Part shown: in pieces, positions 16,213 to 25,047 of the stretch
How the letters are laid out: each line of letters begins with the position of its first letter
How positions within the stretch are numbered: the first letter of the stretch is position 1
NCBI GenBank assembly: GCA_001724275.1
Contig: MEDZ01000024.1
Coordinates: forward strand, 1-64,000
Source of the DNA: Gemmatimonadetes bacterium SCN 70-22
Lineage (GTDB): Bacteria; Gemmatimonadota; Gemmatimonadetes; Gemmatimonadales; Gemmatimonadaceae
Reading direction: 5' to 3'
Length of the DNA: 64,000 nt
Notes under the pieces: generated by a model
Seen by the model: the letters and a program-made list of their open reading frames with translations, nothing else
What the model was told of the DNA's origin: nothing
Databases searched by the model: none
Translations under genes and position numbers: made by a program

Positions 16213-18354
16213 ATGATCGCACCAGACGCCCCGCTCGACACTTCGAAGCCGCCCGACCTCACCCCCCTGCTGGCGCCGCGCACCATCGCCGTGATCGGCG
16301 CCTCGCAGCGCGCGGGGAGCATGGGGCATCAGGTCCTGGCGAACCTGATCGACTTCGGCTTTGCCGGGACGGTCTATCCCGTGAACCCGCGGGCGCCGTC
16401 GGTGCGCTCGGTCCGCGCGTATCCGACCATCGGCGACGTGCCGGAGGCGGTCGACCTGGCGGTGATCGTGGTCCCGCGGGACCACGCGGTGGCGTCGGTC
16501 GAGGCGTGCGGCGAGGTGGGGGTGAAGGGGGTCATCGTGATCACCGCCGGCTTCCGCGAGGTGGGGGGAGACGGGGTGTCGCTGGAGCAGCGGCTGATGG
16601 ACGTGGTGCTGGGGCACGGGATGCGGATGATCGGTCCCAACTGCATGGGAGTGATCAACGCCGACCCCGCCGTCTCGATGAACGCGACCTTCGTCCCGAT
16701 CATGCCTCCCTTCGGGCACGCCGCCTTCGTGTCGCAGTCGGGGGCGCTGGGGTTGAGCGTGCTGGACTACGCGCGCGAGTACGGCATCGGCATATCGCAG
16801 TTTGTCTCCATCGGGAACTCTCCCGACGTCTCCAGCACCGACCTCCTGGAGCAGTGGGAGGACGACCCGGCGGTGCGCGTGATCCTGATGTACGTCGAGA
16901 ACTTCGGCGAGCCGCGCCGCTTCCTCGACTCCGCGTCGCGCATCACCAAGCACAAGCCGATCATCGTCGTGAAGTCCGGGCGCTCGCGCGCCGGCGCGCG
17001 CGCCGCCTCGTCGCATACCGGGGCGCTGGCCGCGAGCGACACGGCGGTGGACGCGATGCTGTCGCAGGCCGGGGTGCTGCGCGCCAACTCCATCGAGGAC
17101 CTGTTCGACATGGCGATGGGGTTCGGGGTGAAGGCGCGCCCGCGCTCGCGGCGCACGGCGGTCCTCACGAATGCGGGCGGTCCGGGGATCCTGGCCGCCG
17201 ATGCGCTCGAGACGCAGGGGCTGGAGCTCGTCGACCTGAGCCCGGAGACGGTCGAGGCGTTGCGCCCGCTCTTCCCCCCCGAGGCGTCGATCCGGAACCC
17301 GCTGGACATGATCGCCTCGGCGACCCCGGCGGGGTACAAGGCGGCGCTCACCGCCTTCCTCGCCGATCCCCACATCGACGCCGTCGTCCCGATCTTCGTC
17401 CCGCCGTTCGGGGTAAGGCAGGAGGATGTGGCCGAGGCGATCGTGAGTGCGTCGCAGGTGCGGCCGGACAAGCCGATGCTTGCGGTGCTGATGGGGCTCA
17501 AGGGGCTCCCGCAGGGGCGCTCGGAGCTGCACACCGCCGGGATCCCCGCCTACATCTTTCCCGAGAGCGCGGCGCGCGCGCTGAACGCGCTCAATCGCCA
17601 GCGCGAGTGGGAGGAGCGCACCGCCGCCGGGGAGAGTCACCGGCAGGTGCAACGCGCCGCCGCCGAGGCGATCGTGAACGCGGTGCGCGCCGCGGGGCGC
17701 GAGCAGCTCACCCAGGAGGAGTCGATCGCCCTCCTCGAGGCGTACGGCATCCCGGCAGCCGGCGTCCGCCTCGTCGCCGCGAGGGAGGAACTCCGGGACG
17801 CGGCGCAGGCCATCGGCTATCCGCTCGCGATGAAGCTCTCCAGCCCCGACATCACCCACAAGACGGACGTGGGCGGGGTGCAGGTCGGCATCGGCGACGA
17901 CGAGGCGCTGCTGCGCGCGTACGACGAGATGCTGGCGCGCGTGCGTGCCGCGGCGCCGGCGGCGCGCATCGACGGCGTGGTGTTGCAGCACATGGTGCAA
18001 GGGGGGCGCGAGACGATCGCCGGGGTCACGCGCGACCCGCGCTTCGGTCCCCTGCTGATGTTCGGCCTGGGCGGCGTCTTCGTGGAGGCGCTGCAGGACG
18101 TGATCTTCCGCGTGGCGCCGGTGGACGATGCGCAGGCGCTCGACATGGTGCGCGGCATTCGCGGGGCGCGGGTGCTGCAGGGAATCCGCGGTGCGCCGCC
18201 GTGCGACGAAGGGGCTTTGGTCGATGCGCTGTGCCGGCTGGGGCAGCTGGCGGCGGACTTCCCGGCCATCGCCGAGCTCGACGTGAACCCGCTGATGGCG
18301 CTGACGCACGGAGTGGTGGCGGTCGACGCGCGGGTGAGGCTCGAGTCGAGCTGA
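16213..18354 (+). CDS. NDP-forming acyl-CoA synthetase (fused alpha-beta)
   Basis: This 713-residue enzyme interconverts acyl-CoA plus ADP (or GDP) and phosphate with the free acid, CoA and ATP. Its domains run in order: CoA-binding Rossmann domain (APRTIAVIGASQRAGSMGHQV, from residue ~22), succinyl-CoA-ligase-like domains with the phosphohistidine in SSHTGALA (about residue 267), and a C-terminal ATP-grasp domain from about 490 (AYGIPAAGVRLV, YPLAMKLSSPDITHKTDVGGV, FGLGGVFVEALQD). The alpha and beta parts are fused in one chain with no acetyltransferase domain. A GGAGGAGA site supports the ATG at 16213. The acyl substrate is not predictable. Confidence 0.88.
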   Translation: MIAPDAPLDTSKPPDLTPLLAPRTIAVIGASQRAGSMGHQVLANLIDFGFAGTVYPVNPRAPSVRSVRAYPTIGDVPEAVDLAVIVVPRDHAVASVEACGEVGVKGVIVITAGFREVGGDGVSLEQRLMDVVLGHGMRMIGPNCMGVINADPAVSMNATFVPIMPPFGHAAFVSQSGALGLSVLDYAREYGIGISQFVSIGNSPDVSSTDLLEQWEDDPAVRVILMYVENFGEPRRFLDSASRITKHKPIIVVKSGRSRAGARAASSHTGALAASDTAVDAMLSQAGVLRANSIEDLFDMAMGFGVKARPRSRRTAVLTNAGGPGILAADALETQGLELVDLSPETVEALRPLFPPEASIRNPLDMIASATPAGYKAALTAFLADPHIDAVVPIFVPPFGVRQEDVAEAIVSASQVRPDKPMLAVLMGLKGLPQGRSELHTAGIPAYIFPESAARALNALNRQREWEERTAAGESHRQVQRAAAEAIVNAVRAAGREQLTQEESIALLEAYGIPAAGVRLVAAREELRDAAQAIGYPLAMKLSSPDITHKTDVGGVQVGIGDDEALLRAYDEMLARVRAAAPAARIDGVVLQHMVQGGRETIAGVTRDPRFGPLLMFGLGGVFVEALQDVIFRVAPVDDAQALDMVRGIRGARVLQGIRGAPPCDEGALVDALCRLGQLAADFPAIAELDVNPLMALTHGVVAVDARVRLESS

Positions 18355-18444
18355 GCGCGTGCCGGGACGCACGCGTAACGCCCGAGCGCCTGACCGCGGT
18401 GTGCCTCCCCGGCGGCGTTCGCTCGTGAGTAAGTTTCTCGCCTG

Positions 18445-19029
18445 ATGAGCGACTGCCGACGAATCCTGGTCGTGGCGGCGACCGAGCGCGAGCTCGCGGT
18501 GCCGGACGGGTGGCGCACCCTGGCCTGTGGAGTCGGCCCGGTGGAGGCCGCCATCCGCACGGCGATGGCCATCGCCGCCGAGCCCCCGGATGCGATCCTC
18601 CACGTCGGCATTGCCGGCGCGCGGCGCGGCGCCGGACTCGATGCGCCCGCCCTGGTGATCGGAGAGGCGGCGGTGCACTGCGATTCGGGGGTCCCCGCGG
18701 AGTGGACGCCGAGGGTTCTTGCCGCCACGCCGAGCCTGGTGGCTGCGGCGCGGCGCGCCCTTCCCGGTGCGGCGGTGCGCCTGATCGGGACGAGCGGACG
18801 CGTGGGGGGAAGCTCGGCGTGCGATCCCGCCTGCGACGTCGAGGCGATGGAAGGGTTCGGGGTGTTGCGTGCTGCGCAGCTGGCGGGGGTCCCCGCGCTG
18901 GAGGTCCGTGCCGTCTCCAACGAGATCGACGAGCCCGACCGCGCGCGCTGGCGCTTCGACGATGCCCTTGCCGCGATCACCGCGGCCACGCCACGCCTCG
19001 TTGCGGAGGTCGCCCAGTGCGTACGCTGA
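18445..19029 (+). CDS. mqnB: Futalosine hydrolase
   Basis: This 194-residue member of the MTA/SAH nucleosidase fold is best read as futalosine hydrolase. That enzyme removes hypoxanthine from futalosine to give dehypoxanthine futalosine in the alternative menaquinone pathway. Signatures are ACGVGPVEAAIRTA, ILHVGIAGAR, DVEAMEGFGVLRAAQLAGVPALEVRAVSNEI and the terminal helix. The call is strengthened by mqnD, whose start overlaps its last 13 bases. The ribosome site is weak. Confidence 0.87.
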   Translation: MSDCRRILVVAATERELAVPDGWRTLACGVGPVEAAIRTAMAIAAEPPDAILHVGIAGARRGAGLDAPALVIGEAAVHCDSGVPAEWTPRVLAATPSLVAAARRALPGAAVRLIGTSGRVGGSSACDPACDVEAMEGFGVLRAAQLAGVPALEVRAVSNEIDEPDRARWRFDDALAAITAATPRLVAEVAQCVR

Positions 19030-19802
19030 CCTTCGGCTACTCGCCGTGCCCCAACGACACCTTCGCCTTTCACGCGCTGTCGCACGGCGTCCTGGAGCTC
19101 CCCTTCCGCATCGAGCCCGTCCTCCTCGACATCGAGGAGCTGAACCGGCGCGCCCACGCCGGGGCGTTCGACCTCACCAAGCTGAGCGTGGGTGCCTTTG
19201 CCGGGGTCGGCGATCGCTATCGCATGCTGCGCAGCGGGGCCGCCCTGGGGCATGGCGTGGGGCCGCTGGTGGTGGCGCGCACGCCGGCGGCGCTCGCCGA
19301 GGCGGTGCGCGGGCGCATCGCGATCCCCGGGCGCGAAACGACGGCCGTCCGGCTCTTGCGCCTGGCGGCCCCCGCGCTGGGTGAGGTGGTCGAGATGCGA
19401 TACGACGGGATCCTGCGCGCGGTGGCGGAGGGGGAGGTGGACGCCGGGCTCATCATCCACGAAAGCCGGTTCACCTACGCCGAGCATGGCCTGGTGAAGG
19501 TCGCGGACCTTGGCGAGTGGTGGGAAGGCGAGACGGGGCTCCCGGTGCCGCTGGCCGGCATCTGTGCCCGCTCCGACCTCGACGCCGCGACCGCGACGAC
19601 AGTGGAGCGGGCGATCCGCGACTCGGTGCAGTACGCCTTCGACCACCCCGAGGCAAGCCGCGCCTACGTGCGTGCCCACTCGCAGGAGCTCTCGGACGAG
19701 GTGTGCGACGCGCACATCAGGCTCTACGTGAATCGCCTGAGCCTCGACGTGGGCGACGAAGGGGTGCGGGCGATCGCGCGATTGGTGGCAGCAGGCAACT
19801 AG
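19017..19802 (+). CDS. mqnD: 1,4-dihydroxy-6-naphthoate synthase
   Basis: This 261-residue enzyme acts late in the futalosine pathway, converting cyclic dehypoxanthine futalosine to 1,4-dihydroxy-6-naphthoate. It has the periplasmic-binding-protein-like fold of the family, with the diagnostic start TLFGYSPCPNDTFAFHAL (one residue changed in order: TLTFGYSPCPND), FDLTKLSVGAF, the central AGLIIHESRFTY and VPLAGICAR. A GTG start overlaps the end of mqnB, so the two are translationally coupled. Other mqn genes must be elsewhere. Confidence 0.9.
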   Translation: MRTLTFGYSPCPNDTFAFHALSHGVLELPFRIEPVLLDIEELNRRAHAGAFDLTKLSVGAFAGVGDRYRMLRSGAALGHGVGPLVVARTPAALAEAVRGRIAIPGRETTAVRLLRLAAPALGEVVEMRYDGILRAVAEGEVDAGLIIHESRFTYAEHGLVKVADLGEWWEGETGLPVPLAGICARSDLDAATATTVERAIRDSVQYAFDHPEASRAYVRAHSQELSDEVCDAHIRLYVNRLSLDVGDEGVRAIARLVAAGN

Positions 19803-19881
19803 TGGGGCGCAGCGACAGGGCCCCGCGGGAGGCGCAGCGGCAGGGCGCCCTCCTCCACGTTCACCCTTGAGCCGGCAACAC

Positions 19882-20862
19882 ATGACAGCGTCCTTGTCAC
19901 TCACCGTCGCGCGCGAGATGTCGCTGCCCGCGGAGGCGCTGTATCGTGCCTGGACCACCGGCTGGGGCGAGTGGCTCGCCGAGCCCGGGTCGGTGCGCGC
20001 CACCGCGGAGGCCGGCGCCCCGTTCTTCTTCGAGCTGGCGGAACGCCACGACGACGGCCGCCCCGTGGTGATGCACCCGCACTACGGGCGGTTCTTGCAG
20101 CTGGAACCCGGGGCACTGGTCTCGCTCACCTGGGTGACGGGGGCGAGCGGGACGGCTGGCGCCGAGACGGTGCTCACCGTGCGCCTCGACCCCATGCCGT
20201 CCGGGACGAAGGTGACGCTCACGCACGAGGGGTTCCTCACCGCCCAGGCGCGCGACGCGCACGCGAACGCCTGGCCCAACGTGCTCGAGCACCAGGAGCG
20301 CGCGCTCGCATCGCGCGCCGGCGCGGCGGGCGCGGGGACCGGTACCGCGCGTGCCGACTCCGCGCGTGCCGACTCCGCGCGTGCCGACTCCGCGCGTGCC
20401 GACTCCGCGCGTGCCGCCGCGCGTGTCGCGCTGCCAGACAACCGCTCCATCCCCGAGGCCACCGTCATCCCGGTTCGTAGCTACCCGGACCTCGATGCCG
20501 CGGTGGCCTGGATGCGCGACGCCCTCGGGTGCCGCGAGCGGCTGCGGATCCCCGGGCATCGCGTGCAATTGACCGTGGGGAACGGCGCCGTCGTGGCCGT
20601 GGCGTGGGACCCGGCGACCGCCCCCTCGGCGGGGCGTCCGCCGGCGACGCTCATGCTCCGCGTTTCCGATGCCGATGCCACGTATGCCCTCGCCCTCCAG
20701 CTCGGCGCCACCGGGGTGGCGGAGCCGACCGATTTCCCCTACGGCGAGCGGCAGGCGGTCCTGCGCGACCCGTTCGGCCACTCCTGGACGCTGACGCAGA
20801 CCATCGCCGACGTCGATCCGGCCAGTTGGGGTGGGGAGCTGGTGGGCGAGGGCAACCGCTGA
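19882..20862 (+). CDS. SRPBCC (AHSA1-like) domain fused to VOC domain
   Basis: This 326-residue two-domain protein has an N-terminal AHSA1/SRPBCC ligand-binding fold (about residues 1-145: LPAEALYRAWTTGWGEWL, VTLTHEGFLT, HANAWPNVLEHQERAL). A linker made of repeated ADSAR units follows. The C-terminal VOC domain (about 190-320) has VIPVRSYPDLDAAVAWMRDALGC and VLRDPFGHSWTLTQ. Each domain is common alone in small-molecule binding or modifying proteins; the fused pair has no assigned function. The ATG at 19882 is preferred to a TTG 15 bases upstream. Confidence 0.78.
   Translation: MTASLSLTVAREMSLPAEALYRAWTTGWGEWLAEPGSVRATAEAGAPFFFELAERHDDGRPVVMHPHYGRFLQLEPGALVSLTWVTGASGTAGAETVLTVRLDPMPSGTKVTLTHEGFLTAQARDAHANAWPNVLEHQERALASRAGAAGAGTGTARADSARADSARADSARADSARAAARVALPDNRSIPEATVIPVRSYPDLDAAVAWMRDALGCRERLRIPGHRVQLTVGNGAVVAVAWDPATAPSAGRPPATLMLRVSDADATYALALQLGATGVAEPTDFPYGERQAVLRDPFGHSWTLTQTIADVDPASWGGELVGEGNR
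20347..20417 (+). repeat. 15-bp minisatellite in coding sequence
   Basis: There are four perfect copies of GCGCGTGCCGACTCC followed by a partial fifth. The unit is a multiple of three, so copy changes keep the frame and only lengthen the ADSAR linker between the SRPBCC and VOC domains. Confidence 0.9.
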
Positions 20863-20966
20863 GCGGCGGCTACGGAGGGGAGGCGGAGGGACGTCCGGCC
20901 GGCAGACAGTTTGTAGACAGGGGAGGTGTATCGTGCGCGTGGCATCCCAGACAGGATCCGTGACTC

Positions 20967-21905
20967 ATGCGCCACTCCCTCGCTCTTTCTCTTCGATTTG
21001 CGCTGGCTGCGCTGGCCGCTCTCGTCGCCCTCGGGTGTGACGCGAGCGACGGGACCACGGCGCCACGAACCGTGAACTCGCCGCCGCCTGCGCCGCCCGC
21101 GCCACCCGCGCAACCCGTCGCCCCTCCCCCGACGGGAGACGTGGTCGCGATGGTGCGCGTGCAGGTCGACACCGTGGCGGCGTTCATGGGGATGCAGCGG
21201 ACTGTGGTGGTCCTGGCCTTCGATGCGAAGGGGGCGCCGATGAACTCGGGCGACGCGATCGTGACGATCTCGGATCCGGACGCCGCCGCCGAAGTCGGGC
21301 GTATGGTCGTCCCCGTCGTCGTCGGGGCGACGGGGCGAAGGTTCACGGAACTGCAGCTCTCGCTCCAGCTGATCGGCGAGGGCGAGGTCAGTATACAGGC
21401 CTCCGTCGGCGCCGCCAGCGGCCAGGCGGTGCTGCACATCAGGACGCAGCCGCCCATCACCGCGGCGCTGGTGGTCGACACCTTCACGGTGGTCGAGTAT
21501 CACGCGACGTGCGCCTGGGATTGTCCGTATCTCTACTACGCCCCGCTGCTGAAGCTGCGCGAGCCGACGGGGAGCGCGTGGGCCACGGTGGAGGGGGTCG
21601 AGATCACCATTCCGGGGAAGACGACGGGGATGTGCCGCGGGTCGGTGCCGTACCGTCCCGGACAGTCGCTGTACGTGAGCTACGTCGATCCGTATCCCTG
21701 GAGCAACGACCTGTTCTTCGTGAGCCTGGACGGGAAGCCGGTCCCGGATGGACTGGCGACCGCTCGCGTCATCGTGCGTGACGTGCGGGGGGCATACGGC
21801 ACCATCGAGGCGAGCGCTCCGATCCAGCGCATGGTGAAGGATCCGGTGTTTCCCGCTCCATCAGAGGCGGCACCTTTCGGATGGGAGTGCTACTACGGCA
21901 ACTAG
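20967..21905 (+). CDS. Lipoprotein of unknown function with proline-rich linker
   Basis: This is a 312-residue predicted lipoprotein. The signal ends in the lipobox LVALGC (cysteine near residue 24), followed by a Pro/Ala-rich tether (PPPAPPAPPAQPVAPPP). The body is beta-rich: the first part resembles an Ig-like domain (VVVLAFDAKGAPMNSGDAIVTIS), and the second contains four cysteines likely to form disulfides outside the cytoplasm. I do not recognise the second domain. A GGAGG-containing leader lies upstream. It is probably attached to the outer membrane. Confidence 0.65.
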   Translation: MRHSLALSLRFALAALAALVALGCDASDGTTAPRTVNSPPPAPPAPPAQPVAPPPTGDVVAMVRVQVDTVAAFMGMQRTVVVLAFDAKGAPMNSGDAIVTISDPDAAAEVGRMVVPVVVGATGRRFTELQLSLQLIGEGEVSIQASVGAASGQAVLHIRTQPPITAALVVDTFTVVEYHATCAWDCPYLYYAPLLKLREPTGSAWATVEGVEITIPGKTTGMCRGSVPYRPGQSLYVSYVDPYPWSNDLFFVSLDGKPVPDGLATARVIVRDVRGAYGTIEASAPIQRMVKDPVFPAPSEAAPFGWECYYGN

Positions 21906-22006
21906 GAGATCGGCGCGGAGCGTCGAGGAGGTGCTGGCCGCAGGCGTTACCCGGTGCATGTCCCCGCCCATGTTGACTGGGCGGTGCCCGTTGTGCACGA
22001 TTAGGA

Positions 22007-23602
22007 TTGTCCGCTCCTCCTGTCCGGGGCGGGGGCAGCTGCTCGCACTTTGGGCGGCGCCCACGATCCACCGTCGTCCCGACCTGGCACACGCTGCGGC
22101 CCCTCGATCAGTTCTCCCTGCACGTCCTTGGATCGGTGACGGTTCGGCACAACGACGATGCGCCGACGTCGTCGCGCATCACCCAGCCCCGGCAGCTCGG
22201 GCTCCTGTGCTACCTCGCCCTGGCCCGTCCGCGAGGGTTGCACGCGCGCGACACGCTCATCGCCCTCCTCTGGCCCGACCACGATGCCACGCGCGGGCGT
22301 CGTGCGCTGCGCAACGCCCTCCATGGCCTGCGCCAGCAGCTTGGCGCCAACGCCATCATCTCGGTCGGCGACCACCTGGTGGGGCTCGACCCGGCGTACA
22401 TCTCGTGCGACGCCATCGAGTTGGAGCGTGGCGGCGCGGTCGCGACCGCGGAATTGTCGCCGCCGGAGCCGCTGCATGGCTTGCACGTCGAGGGCGCCGG
22501 CGAATTCGACCGCTGGATGTCGGAGGAGCGCACACGCCTGCGAACGCTGATGGCGCAGCGCCGCCAGCTGCATGTCGCCAACGCACCGCTGGCGCCCCTG
22601 GTCGCGCTGCGCCGTCCGCACTCGCCCGATGCGGCCGCCATGTACGCCCGCGGACACTACCTCTTCCTGCGCACCGCGCATGGTGGCGCCCCGGAGGAAC
22701 TGCTCCGCAGCCGCGACTACTTCGAGCGTGCCCTCGCGCTCGACCCCACCTTCGCCCCCGCGGTGGCCGGACTCTCGAACTTCTATGCCGTCGCCGCGCG
22801 CCGGGGCGTCCTGGTGCCGTTTCACGAGCACTTCGCCCAGGCCATCGCCCTGTCGCACCAGGCGCTGGGGATGGACGAGACGCTGGCGATTCCCCACGTC
22901 CACTTCGCCGCGCAGGCGCTCTACCTCGACGACGACTGGGACCGGGCGGGGCGGGAGTTTGCGACGGCCGTGGCCAAGGACCCCGAGTACGCCGAGGGGC
23001 ATCGCTTCTACGGCGTCTGGCTCGGGATGGTCGGGCGGGACGCGGAGGCGCTGCAGGAGATGGAAGAAGCGGTCCGGCTGGAGCCCGACATCGCACACAT
23101 GCAGAGCTCGCTGGGCGCCGCGCGGCTGGCGGTGGGCGATCGGGCCGGCGCGGAGGAAGCACTACGGCAGACGCTCGCCATCGACCCGCGCCACGCGCCG
23201 GCTCGCGGACGCCTGGTGCGGCTGTTGGAAGAGGATGGACGGATAGACGAGGCGCTCGCCGAGCGGCGTCGCCCCCCGGCCCTGCTTGGGGCGGATGCCT
23301 TCGCCGCCGCGCACGCCGACGCGGGGAGCGATGGATATCGGCGCGTGCTCCTGGAGACGATGCGCGCCGAGGCGGCGGCGATCGAGACGAGACTGGTGGA
23401 GCGGCACCCCACCACCGTCAACGATATCTACTCCCCGCCGATCGTGCGCCTGGTCTCGCTCTACGCGCAACTCGGCGACCGCAAGCGGGCGCGCGAGTGG
23501 CAGCTGCAAGGAATGGCCGAGCGGCCGGCGCTGGCCCGGTGGTTCGCGTCGATCCCGGAGTTGCGAGTGCCGGCCGGCGCGGAGCTCAGAAGTTCGCGAT
23601 GA
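22007..23602 (+). CDS. SARP-type DNA-binding domain with TPR repeats
   Basis: This 531-residue putative regulator has an N-terminal OmpR/SARP-like winged helix (about residues 35-110: FSLHVLGSVTVRHND, LLCYLALARPRGLHARDTLIALLWPDHDATRGRRALRNALHGLRQQLG), which places it with the activators that carry a BTAD-like region. At least three TPR-like units follow (ARGHYLFLRTAHGG, RDYFERALALDP, ALQEMEEAVRLEP and EEALRQTLAIDP), probably for partner or ligand sensing. The start is unsure: no ATG or GTG lies before the domain, so a TTG at 22007 is used. Its 3' end overlaps the end of the porin gene by 17 bases. Confidence 0.72.
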   Translation: MSAPPVRGGGSCSHFGRRPRSTVVPTWHTLRPLDQFSLHVLGSVTVRHNDDAPTSSRITQPRQLGLLCYLALARPRGLHARDTLIALLWPDHDATRGRRALRNALHGLRQQLGANAIISVGDHLVGLDPAYISCDAIELERGGAVATAELSPPEPLHGLHVEGAGEFDRWMSEERTRLRTLMAQRRQLHVANAPLAPLVALRRPHSPDAAAMYARGHYLFLRTAHGGAPEELLRSRDYFERALALDPTFAPAVAGLSNFYAVAARRGVLVPFHEHFAQAIALSHQALGMDETLAIPHVHFAAQALYLDDDWDRAGREFATAVAKDPEYAEGHRFYGVWLGMVGRDAEALQEMEEAVRLEPDIAHMQSSLGAARLAVGDRAGAEEALRQTLAIDPRHAPARGRLVRLLEEDGRIDEALAERRRPPALLGADAFAAAHADAGSDGYRRVLLETMRAEAAAIETRLVERHPTTVNDIYSPPIVRLVSLYAQLGDRKRAREWQLQGMAERPALARWFASIPELRVPAGAELRSSR

Positions 23603-24785
23603 CGTGCACGAAGTACGTCTTGAGGTCCGGGGCCCGGCTCCCGTGCTTCGGCTCCTGCGTCTGGTAGTCGAAGGTGATCGAGGTCTTCCGGTTCAGCTCC
23701 CAGGTGACGCCAGCGACGTAGAAGCGCTGGTACGGATCGGCACTCCGGTCGGGCTTCACGTCGTCGGCGCGGAAGAGGAGCGCCACCGGCCACGGATGCG
23801 CGCTGTGCGTGAAGGCGAAAGGGTGCACCGTGGCGTAGACGGAGTTCACGGCGCCGGTGCGCTCGATGGTCGCAGGCGTGGTGTCGCGCGTGGTGTCGGC
23901 CGACTCGACCACGTCGATGCGGCGTGCCAGGTGCGCACCCAACGCGAGGCGGGGGTCGTGCACCTGCACGAGGAGGCCGTAGCGGTCGCGCCGGCGCCCT
24001 TCGTCGATGCGTGCCACCGTCCCGTGCGGGCGATCGGCGAAGTCGGAGGCGCGGCGCCCGATGCTGATCCACGGCGAGATGTCGAGCCCCTTCCAGTAGC
24101 CGTGCGTCGAGGCAAGCGGCGTCAGCGTCAGGCGCGCCGCGTAGTCCTTGAAACGGTCCAGCTCGCGCGAGGCGTAGCCGGTGCCGTTGGTGATGGTGGC
24201 GTACAGCTCGCCCGCCTTGTTGGGGAGCGTGACGGTGGTGGCGATTCCGTCATCCGAGGATGCGAAGTAGCCGGCCTGCTCCACGGCCACCTGCTGGATG
24301 CCACGAGGCCACCCTTGTTCCTCGTGATCGATGATGGCGGTGTGCACCAGGCCGAGTCGCACGTTCCCCCTGAACCGGCCGGCGTCGCCGCGCAGGTAGT
24401 CGTACTGCACGAAGGCGTACTTGGCGCGCAGCGCCCACCCGCGGTAGAACGCGGACAGGGTGGTGTCGCGCTGCTGGAACACGTCGGCGGTGATGCGCCA
24501 GCTGGCGCGATCGCCGGCCTCTCCCTTGAGGGTGAGGTAAGCGCGCTCGAGGTCGAAGCGATCCTGTGCGCGCGCCCCCTTGAGCCCGCCCATCTGGAAG
24601 TTGGTGTAGATCACGCCCGAGAAGTCGAACGGGAGCGACGGGGCGGTCACCGATGGCGTGAGGCGTGCCGCGGCGGTGTCGCCTTTCTGGACGCTGGTGC
24701 TATCCTGCGCGCCGACCGTCGAGCGCGCGAGGGAAAAGGCTGCGCTGCCAACGAGGATGGAGCGAGCCAGTGTCGTGTTGAACAT
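23586..24785 (-). CDS. Outer-membrane porin, OprO/OprP-like
   Basis: This 399-residue predicted beta-barrel has a signal peptide (ending STVGAQ) and repeated amphipathic strands such as DRFDLERAYLTLKGEAGDRASWRITADVF and ELYATITNGTGYA. It ends in VIANF, with the terminal Phe used by the barrel-insertion machinery. Overall layout and the RAYLTLKG motif resemble phosphate-selective porins, though ion choice cannot be read. A cluster of three 11-bp repeats 71-103 bases upstream could be a response-regulator site. It is convergent with the TPR regulator and divergent from the beta-helix lipoprotein. Confidence 0.75.
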   Translation of the reverse strand: MFNTTLARSILVGSAAFSLARSTVGAQDSTSVQKGDTAAARLTPSVTAPSLPFDFSGVIYTNFQMGGLKGARAQDRFDLERAYLTLKGEAGDRASWRITADVFQQRDTTLSAFYRGWALRAKYAFVQYDYLRGDAGRFRGNVRLGLVHTAIIDHEEQGWPRGIQQVAVEQAGYFASSDDGIATTVTLPNKAGELYATITNGTGYASRELDRFKDYAARLTLTPLASTHGYWKGLDISPWISIGRRASDFADRPHGTVARIDEGRRRDRYGLLVQVHDPRLALGAHLARRIDVVESADTTRDTTPATIERTGAVNSVYATVHPFAFTHSAHPWPVALLFRADDVKPDRSADPYQRFYVAGVTWELNRKTSITFDYQTQEPKHGSRAPDLKTYFVHVIANF

Positions 24786-24855
24786 GCGTGCGGGAGCTCC
24801 TTGCCGGCATGCCGGGTTTTGAGGCGTCGGTTACCCGATGGAGGGTGCGCGTGCC

Positions 24856-24888
24856 CTGTAACGGAACGGTGACGATCCGGTAACGCGA
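24856..24888. promoter_or_regulatory. Three tandem 11-bp repeats, PhoB/OmpR-type site candidate
   Basis: CTGTAACGGAA, CGGTGACGATC and CGGTAACGCGA follow one another exactly, sharing the pattern C-K-G-T-R-A-C-G. An 11-bp direct-repeat period is typical of PhoB and other OmpR-family response regulators. The block lies between the porin and the beta-helix lipoprotein and could control either. The repeats read toward the lipoprotein. Confidence 0.5.
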
Positions 24889-25047
24889 CCGTCGCTCCCT
24901 CATGCCGACGGGAGGCGGGCGGGGAGACACCGTCTGCAAATCGTCTTTTGCGTCCCGCGACGCATCGCTCCTAGCTTCGGTCTTCACGGGTTGCCGGGGC
25001 GACCATGCGGGCCCGGATGAACGCCGAGTGTGGAGGAGGGTGTTGCG

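Noticed and set aside
16051-18678. Very long open frames opposite the acyl-CoA synthetase (up to ~875 codons)
   Set aside because: They are third-position shadows of a GC-rich gene; the translation is Arg/His/Asp-rich, has no domain signature, and the sense gene has full family motifs.
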